Shown here one piece after another: positions 59,661-64,000 of a DNA stretch of 64,000 nt. How positions within the stretch are numbered: the first letter of the stretch is position 1; the number at the start of each line of letters is the position of its first letter. Location: assembly GCA_003164895.1 (NCBI GenBank), contig PLUL01000021.1, forward strand, positions 62,001 through 126,000, given 5' to 3'. The translations under genes and the position numbers were made by a program. The notes beneath the pieces are model-generated. The model did no database searches, was not told where the DNA came from, and saw only the letters and a program-made list of their open reading frames with translations. The stretch comes from Bacteroidota bacterium (GTDB lineage Bacteria; Bacteroidota; Bacteroidia; Palsa-948).

Positions 59661-61088
59661 GTGAAAAAATACGTTTCAATATCTTTCGTTATTCTACTTT
59701 CATTTTTCGGCTCATCCTATATAGCAAAATTTGAGCCAAAAAATATTGCTCTCTTCGGAATAAAAACGGTGGTGATTGATGCAGGTCATGGTGGCAAAGA
59801 TCCGGGTTGTCTTGGACCAAACTTAAAAGAAAAAGATGTCGCGCTTGCCATTGCTCTCAAACTCGGAAAATATATTGAAGAAAAATGTCCTGACGTAAAA
59901 GTTATTTACACGCGCGACAAGGATGAGTTTGTGGAGCTTGACGAACGCGCTGCTATCGCCAACAGAAACAAAGCTGATTTATTTATTTGCATTCATTGCA
60001 ACACCGCCTGTTCCATAGATAAAAAGACAAGAAAAATAAATTGCAACGAAGATATATTCGGAACAGAAACTTATGTGATGGGTTTGCACAAAACAAACGC
60101 CAACTTGAATGTTGCCAGGCGCGAGAACGCTGCCATTCTTATGGAGAAAAATTATTCCAAAAGATATGACGGATTTGATCCGAACAGCGAAACAGGATAT
60201 ATTCTTCTCACCATGCAGCAGAATGCTTACTTGAAACAAAGTATGAGTTTTGCAGCAAAAGTTCAAAAACAGGTAAAAGAAAAAGCCGGTCGTGTTGACA
60301 AAGGAGTTCAGCAAGCGGGGTTTCTTGTTTTGTGGAGAACAGCAATGCCAAGCGTTTTAATTGAAACGGAATTTCTTTCAAATACATCTTCCGAAAAATT
60401 TGTTGGCTCCGCAAAAGGGCAAGATTACATGGCGCGTTCCATCTTCAGCGCATTCAGACAATACAAAGATGAAGTTGAAGGCAAACTTGCCAAATACGAT
60501 GACGATATTGAAACTACTGCTCCGTTTGTTCCTGAAAAAGATACAACTTTTATAAAAGATAAGAAAGATGAAGGAAGAAAAACAAAGGAAGAAAAACGAA
60601 AAAAATCTTCCCGAAAAGATTCAACAACAGAAGTAAAAACCGAAAAGTCGGAAATGACAGTAAAAAAAGATTCGATTCCGGTTAAAAAAGAACCTGTAAT
60701 TGAAAATGAAAACAAAATCGAAATTACTTCAAAAGATTCTTCATTAATAAAAAATACAATGCTTCCTCCTGTAAAAGAGAAATCAGAAATTAAAGGTCAA
60801 AAGTTAGAAGTAAAAGACTCAACAAACGACATACAACATACAACAAACAGCGAAAAAATTATTTACAAAGTTCAATTCATGTCTACTTCGCAACGCGTTC
60901 CCCTTCTCTCCGATAAATTTAAAGGACTAAAAGATGTCAGCGAATATGAAGATAACGGCTTATTCAAATATACTGCCGGAGAATTCAAAACAATGGAAGA
61001 AGCATTAAAGTACCGCGCTGAAATGCAAAAGAACGGAAATAAAGATTGCTTCATTGTGAAATTTAAGGATGGAAAGAGAATCAAATAA
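59661..61088 (+). CDS. N-acetylmuramoyl-L-alanine amidase with SPOR-like C-terminus
   Basis: A 475-residue protein beginning with GTG. The N-terminal hydrophobic segment (ISFVILLSFFGSSYIAK) is a signal or anchor. The Amidase_3 domain (about 30-285) has VVIDAGHGGKDPGC with the zinc-binding His, ERAAIANRNKADLFICIHCNT with the second His, and VLIETEFLSN with the catalytic Glu. A long Lys/Ser/Glu-rich linker (285-400) contains 7-bp repeats. The last 75 residues (IYKVQFMSTSQRVPL, FKYTAGEFKTMEEALKYRAEMQKNGNKDCFIVKFK) form a SPOR-type domain that binds denuded glycan at the septum. It cleaves the amide between N-acetylmuramic acid and the peptide, probably in cell separation. Confidence 0.95.
   Translation: MKKYVSISFVILLSFFGSSYIAKFEPKNIALFGIKTVVIDAGHGGKDPGCLGPNLKEKDVALAIALKLGKYIEEKCPDVKVIYTRDKDEFVELDERAAIANRNKADLFICIHCNTACSIDKKTRKINCNEDIFGTETYVMGLHKTNANLNVARRENAAILMEKNYSKRYDGFDPNSETGYILLTMQQNAYLKQSMSFAAKVQKQVKEKAGRVDKGVQQAGFLVLWRTAMPSVLIETEFLSNTSSEKFVGSAKGQDYMARSIFSAFRQYKDEVEGKLAKYDDDIETTAPFVPEKDTTFIKDKKDEGRKTKEEKRKKSSRKDSTTEVKTEKSEMTVKKDSIPVKKEPVIENENKIEITSKDSSLIKNTMLPPVKEKSEIKGQKLEVKDSTNDIQHTTNSEKIIYKVQFMSTSQRVPLLSDKFKGLKDVSEYEDNGLFKYTAGEFKTMEEALKYRAEMQKNGNKDCFIVKFKDGKRIK
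60784..60854 (+). repeat. Two 7-bp unit arrays in the amidase linker
   Basis: CAGAAAT, TAAAGGT, CAAAAGT, TAGAAGT, AAAAGAC at 60784-60818 and CGACATA, CAACATA, CAACAAA, CAGCGAA at 60827-60854. A GAAGGAA/GAAAAAC/AAAGGAA/GAAAAAC stretch near 60571-60598 has the same 7-bp period. All stay in frame and encode the hydrophilic linker. Confidence 0.6.
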
Positions 61089-61137
61089 CAACAGGAGTAA
61101 TTAGTATATTCGTTTCAAATAAACAGGATAGTAAACA

Positions 61138-61749
61138 ATGTCTGCTCCATTCACTGCTGCCGAAATTAAAATTCTTCATAATAAAAATTTCTTTCTTGCC
61201 AAGGCAACGGCAACACAAAAGATTCATCAATTATTTTCTCAAGTTAGAGACGAAATAGAAAATGTAATTGAGAAGGAAAAAATAATTTTCCCGAAAGAAG
61301 TAGATTCACAAAAAGGAAAAATATTCAGAGGAGAAAACTATTTAAATCTTCCCTATCTCGTTCTTGATTATCCAAAATTCTTTTCCAAAGAATCAGTATT
61401 TTCATTCAGAACCATGTTCTGGTGGGGAAATTTTTTCAGCTTCACCCTGCACTTGCAAGGAAAAGCACTGGATGACAGAAGAAAATCTCTATTGAAAAAT
61501 ATATCATCCCTTAAAAAGAAAAGTATTTATATCTGCGTAAATAATAATCCTTGGCAGTATCATTATCAAAAAGATAATTACCTTGCCATAGATAAATTAT
61601 CGAATTCGGAATTAAAAAAACTTATTTTGGAAAAAGAATTTTTAAAGCTCTCAAGAAAAATTTCGCTGAAAGATTATAAAAAAGTTAATGCTTTTTTAAA
61701 AGAAAGTTTCTTACTGCTTCTTCCCCACTCGATCTTCAAGAGCATCTAA
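61138..61749 (+). CDS. Conserved-looking cytoplasmic protein of unknown function
   Basis: A 203-residue soluble protein with SAPFTAAEIKILHNKNFFLAKATATQKIHQLFSQ at the start, a centre NYLNLPYLVLDYPKFFSKESVFSFRTMFWWGNFFSFTLHLQG, and a C-terminal helical part. The well-formed central motif suggests a conserved Bacteroidota family, but I know no function. Its 3' end overlaps the opposite TPR lipoprotein gene by 39 bases. Confidence 0.8.
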   Translation: MSAPFTAAEIKILHNKNFFLAKATATQKIHQLFSQVRDEIENVIEKEKIIFPKEVDSQKGKIFRGENYLNLPYLVLDYPKFFSKESVFSFRTMFWWGNFFSFTLHLQGKALDDRRKSLLKNISSLKKKSIYICVNNNPWQYHYQKDNYLAIDKLSNSELKKLILEKEFLKLSRKISLKDYKKVNAFLKESFLLLLPHSIFKSI

Positions 61750-62772
61750 CTGAAGTACGGCAAGGCGGTAATCAGGTTTTATCGAAAGGCATTTTTTATA
61801 ATCATCCATTGCTTTTTGTTTTTGTCCTAACGCTTCGTAACATCTTCCTCTGCCATAATATCCGCGAAAAAAATTCTCATTACGACTAATAGCGAGATCA
61901 AATTTCTGCAAAGCATCGTTGTACTTTTTTTGTTCAAACAAAATTGCTCCTGTGTTATAAGATACATCTTGATTATCGGGAAAAATTACAGCCAGCGAAT
62001 CATATTCCTGAAGCGCTTTATCATATTTTCCAATGTCCTGCCAAAATTTTGCTCTTGCATATTCAGCTTCAAAACTTTTCGGCTGAAGATTAAGTGCATT
62101 GTCAAAATATCCAAGCGCTATCGGATTCTTCTTAGCGGCTGATAAAACTCCCAACTGCATATACGCTTCAAAATAATTTTGATTGAATTCTACTGCCGAT
62201 TGAAAACATGAAATTGCACTTGCCGTATCAACCTTTCCTCTTGCGTTTGGTGCTTCTTTCAAAATCATTCCCTTCTGAAAATACGCAAGGGCTTTTGTTT
62301 TGTCAAAGTGAATACTTCTGTTTACATAATAGATTGCCGTATCATAGGTTCGCGCCAAATAAAACAATTGACTGTACTTCAACAACGCTTCTACATTTGC
62401 AGAATCGAGTTTGATAGCTTTTCTTAAAGCATCTCTTGTATCGCGTGTTTTGTTTTGAGTAAAATAAAGATCAGAAATGAAAGTGTAATAATTGGATTTT
62501 GTGCTGTCAATCTTCAACGCTATTTTCATATCCGCAATTGCGCTTGCAAAACTTTTATGAGAAAAATATGCCTGCGCTCTTTGATAATATAAATCTGCGC
62601 TATTGCGTTCATTATTTATCTTTTCATTCAATTCACGAACGTCTGCCGGAGTAGGATCGTTAACAACTGCCGAATGTTTTTCCTGTTTTCCATTTCCGCA
62701 GGAGGAAAAAATCAATGTAATGATGAGCAAATTAGCCAATTTGAAAATTAAAACACAAACTCTTCTTTTCAT
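61711..62772 (-). CDS. TPR lipoprotein
   Basis: A 353-residue protein with lipobox (LLIITLIFSSCGNGK). About eight TPR units cover residues 50-345 (NSADLYYQRAQAYFSHKSFASAIADMKIALKIDSTKSNYYTFISDLYFTQ, YDKALQEYDSLAVIFPDNQDVSYNTGAILFEQKKYNDALQKFDLAIS). It is a periplasm-facing outer-membrane lipoprotein and probably a scaffold. The 3' end overlaps the convergent gene by 39 bases; both ends look genuine. Confidence 0.92.
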   Translation of the reverse strand: MKRRVCVLIFKLANLLIITLIFSSCGNGKQEKHSAVVNDPTPADVRELNEKINNERNSADLYYQRAQAYFSHKSFASAIADMKIALKIDSTKSNYYTFISDLYFTQNKTRDTRDALRKAIKLDSANVEALLKYSQLFYLARTYDTAIYYVNRSIHFDKTKALAYFQKGMILKEAPNARGKVDTASAISCFQSAVEFNQNYFEAYMQLGVLSAAKKNPIALGYFDNALNLQPKSFEAEYARAKFWQDIGKYDKALQEYDSLAVIFPDNQDVSYNTGAILFEQKKYNDALQKFDLAISRNENFFRGYYGRGRCYEALGQKQKAMDDYKKCLSIKPDYRLAVLQLDALEDRVGKKQ

Positions 62773-62841
62773 CCTAAAATCAGTTTGTTACAGATGTCTT
62801 TAAATTAATTAATCAGCAAATCTGCCAATCGGAAATTTGTT

Positions 62842-63897
62842 TTACGATTCTTTAATCAACGCTTCTTTAATTTTGGTTTCGATCTCCAACGCAAGTTCCG
62901 GGTTATCATCGAACACTTGCTTCACGGCATCTCTACCCTGACCAAGTTTTGTTCCGTCATAGCTGAACCACGAACCGCTTTTTTGAATCACGTTGTGGAG
63001 AACTCCAATGTCTATTATTTCTCCCACTTTAGAAATTCCTTTGCCGAAAAGAATATCAAATTCAGCAAGACGGAAAGGCGGTGCTACTTTATTCTTTGCC
63101 ACTTTCACCTTCGCGCGATTTCCAATTACAACATCACCTTCTTTTATCTGACCGATTCTGCGGATGTCAATTCGAACGGATGCATAAAACTTAAGCGCGT
63201 TTCCTCCGGTAGTTGTTTCAGGGTTTCCAAACATCACTCCGATTTTTTCGCGGAGCTGGTTGATAAAAATAACACAGCATTTTGTTTTGCTTATTGTTCC
63301 TGTGAGTTTACGCATTGCCTGCGACATCAATCGCGCATGCAAACCCATTTTTGAATCTCCCATCTCGCCTTCAATTTCGGCTTTTGGTGTAAGTGCGGCA
63401 ACCGAATCAATAACAATAATATCAAGCGCACCTGAACGAATAAGGTTCTCTGTAATTTCCATTGCCTGCTCGCCGTTATCCGGTTGAGAAATTAAAAGCG
63501 CTTCGAGATCAACGCCAAGATTCTTTGCGTATAATCTGTCGAATGCATGTTCCGCATCCACAAACGCAGCAATGCCTCCAAGTTTTTGCGCTTCTACAAT
63601 TGCGTGAAGAGCAAGTGTAGTTTTTCCTGAAGATTCAGGTCCATAAATTTCTATGATTCTTCCGCGGGGAAATCCGCCCACACCCAGCGCAACATCCACG
63701 CCAAGCGAACCCGTAGGAATTGCATCAATTTTTTCAATTGCACCGGTTTGCATTTTCATGATGGTGCCTTTGCCGTAGGTTTTTTCTAATTTATCAATCG
63801 TGAGTTGAAGTGCTTTTAGTTTTTCTTTGTTCACTTCAACGTTTGCCGCTAATGCGTGTTTTTCTTTCGGCGCTTCTTTAACTGCTTCTTTTGCCAT
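62842..63897 (-). CDS. recA: Recombinase RecA
   Basis: A 351-residue protein. The Walker A motif GPESSGKTT is at residues 86-94, about twenty residues later than in E. coli because of a Lys/Ala/Glu-rich N-terminal extension common in Bacteroidota. Walker B ([12 protein letters not shown]), loop L1 and L2 ([52 protein letters not shown]) are intact. It forms filaments on single-stranded DNA, drives recombination and triggers LexA cleavage. The upstream region holds a 7-bp repeat array; no SOS-type box was identified. Confidence 0.98.
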   Translation of the reverse strand: MAKEAVKEAPKEKHALAANVEVNKEKLKALQLTIDKLEKTYGKGTIMKMQTGAIEKIDAIPTGSLGVDVALGVGGFPRGRIIEIYGPESSGKTTLALHAIVEAQKLGGIAAFVDAEHAFDRLYAKNLGVDLEALLISQPDNGEQAMEITENLIRSGALDIIVIDSVAALTPKAEIEGEMGDSKMGLHARLMSQAMRKLTGTISKTKCCVIFINQLREKIGVMFGNPETTTGGNALKFYASVRIDIRRIGQIKEGDVVIGNRAKVKVAKNKVAPPFRLAEFDILFGKGISKVGEIIDIGVLHNVIQKSGSWFSYDGTKLGQGRDAVKQVFDDNPELALEIETKIKEALIKES

Positions 63898-63906
63898 GGT
63901 AATTAA

Positions 63907-63934
63907 TTGATTATTTATTAATGATTATTGATTA
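63907..63934. repeat. Four 7-bp units upstream of recA
   Basis: TTGATTA, TTTATTA, ATGATTA, TTGATTA in register. The last unit contains the stop codon of the preceding minus-strand gene. Confidence 0.75.
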
Positions 63935-64000
63935 TTTTTCTATTGCTAAAGACTCCAATATTTGTTCTGTATGATCTTTTGTATCCACCTTGCGGATTAT
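63932..64000 (-). CDS. C-terminal end of a minus-strand gene running in from the right
   Basis: On the minus strand a frame is open from the window edge for 22 residues (IIRKVDTKDHTEQILESLAI, then EK) and stops at 63932-63934, 35 bases before recA starts. The fragment is too short to name. Its charged helical end and proximity suggest a gene co-directional with recA, perhaps in one transcript. Confidence 0.4.
   Translation of the reverse strand: MIRKVDTKDHTEQILESLAIEK

Overview
The window is chromosomal DNA of a member of the Bacteroidota, probably from the Sphingobacteriales/Chitinophagales side rather than Bacteroides. The signs are: four proteins with type IX secretion C-terminal domains (three type A sorting domains, one gliding-motility type C-terminal domain), families largely confined to this phylum (DUF5916, DUF5103, GIN/DUF2807, DUF5011, beta-helix lipoproteins, Bacteroidota LptD), -7 promoter boxes of the TAnnTTTG type, AT-rich intergenic DNA, and a housekeeping set (rpsA, guaA, recA, xerD, lpdA, nth, aroQ, rpmE) with Bacteroidota-type sequences. 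No rRNA, tRNA, CRISPR array, IS transposase or prophage was seen.

Layout. 1-3.9 kb: C-terminus of alanine dehydrogenase, a DUF4258 protein, a DUF7793-like protein and a DUF5916 outer-membrane protein. 3.9-5.4 kb: a small accessory island with an XRE regulator, a striking Asn heptad-repeat ORF (21-bp units) and a 210-residue protein of unknown function. 5.5-10.5 kb: prolyl oligopeptidase and two tandem TPR membrane proteins, the second with a one-base frameshift. 10.6-19.3 kb: endonuclease III, a GT39-like glycosyltransferase, a PagL-like lipid A deacylase, a GIN lipoprotein/membrane protein/DUF5103 operon, a DEAD-box helicase, a cold-shock protein and a SiaC-like protein. 19.4-26 kb: beta-barrel protein, a GC-rich pair (AidB-like acyl-CoA dehydrogenase and MFS transporter), CoA-binding protein, class III aminotransferase and methyltransferase. 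26-34.6 kb: a sorted beta-propeller-like protein, rpsA, guaA, a LysM protein, a beta-helix lipoprotein and rpmE. 34.7-41.5 kb: small lipoproteins, an alkaline-phosphatase-superfamily (LTA synthase-like) enzyme overlapping a diacylglycerol kinase, a Cys/Met-rich membrane protein and xerD. 41.6-47.6 kb: a second, non-coding array of the same 21-bp repeat grammar, two large secreted proteins and a ParE-type toxin-antitoxin cassette between exact 33-bp direct repeats. 47.7-64 kb: aroQ, TPR proteins, lpdA, M61 and M28 peptidases, another sorted protein, lptD, a cell-wall amidase, a TPR lipoprotein and recA.

How the genes fit together. Much of the window serves the envelope and surface: lipid A editing (PagL-like), LPS transport (LptD), peptidoglycan hydrolysis (amidase), headgroup transfer from lipids with diacylglycerol recycling (LTA synthase-like plus DagK), and type IX secretion cargo. 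The most unusual signals are at the DNA level. There are two loci with a degenerate 21-bp periodic repeat, coding in one and broken by stops in the other. There are also at least ten short arrays of 7-bp units in intergenic DNA, signal-peptide codons and protein linkers, resembling the heptamer STRR elements of cyanobacteria. Whether the 21-bp (3 x 7) and 7-bp repeats are related is an open inference.
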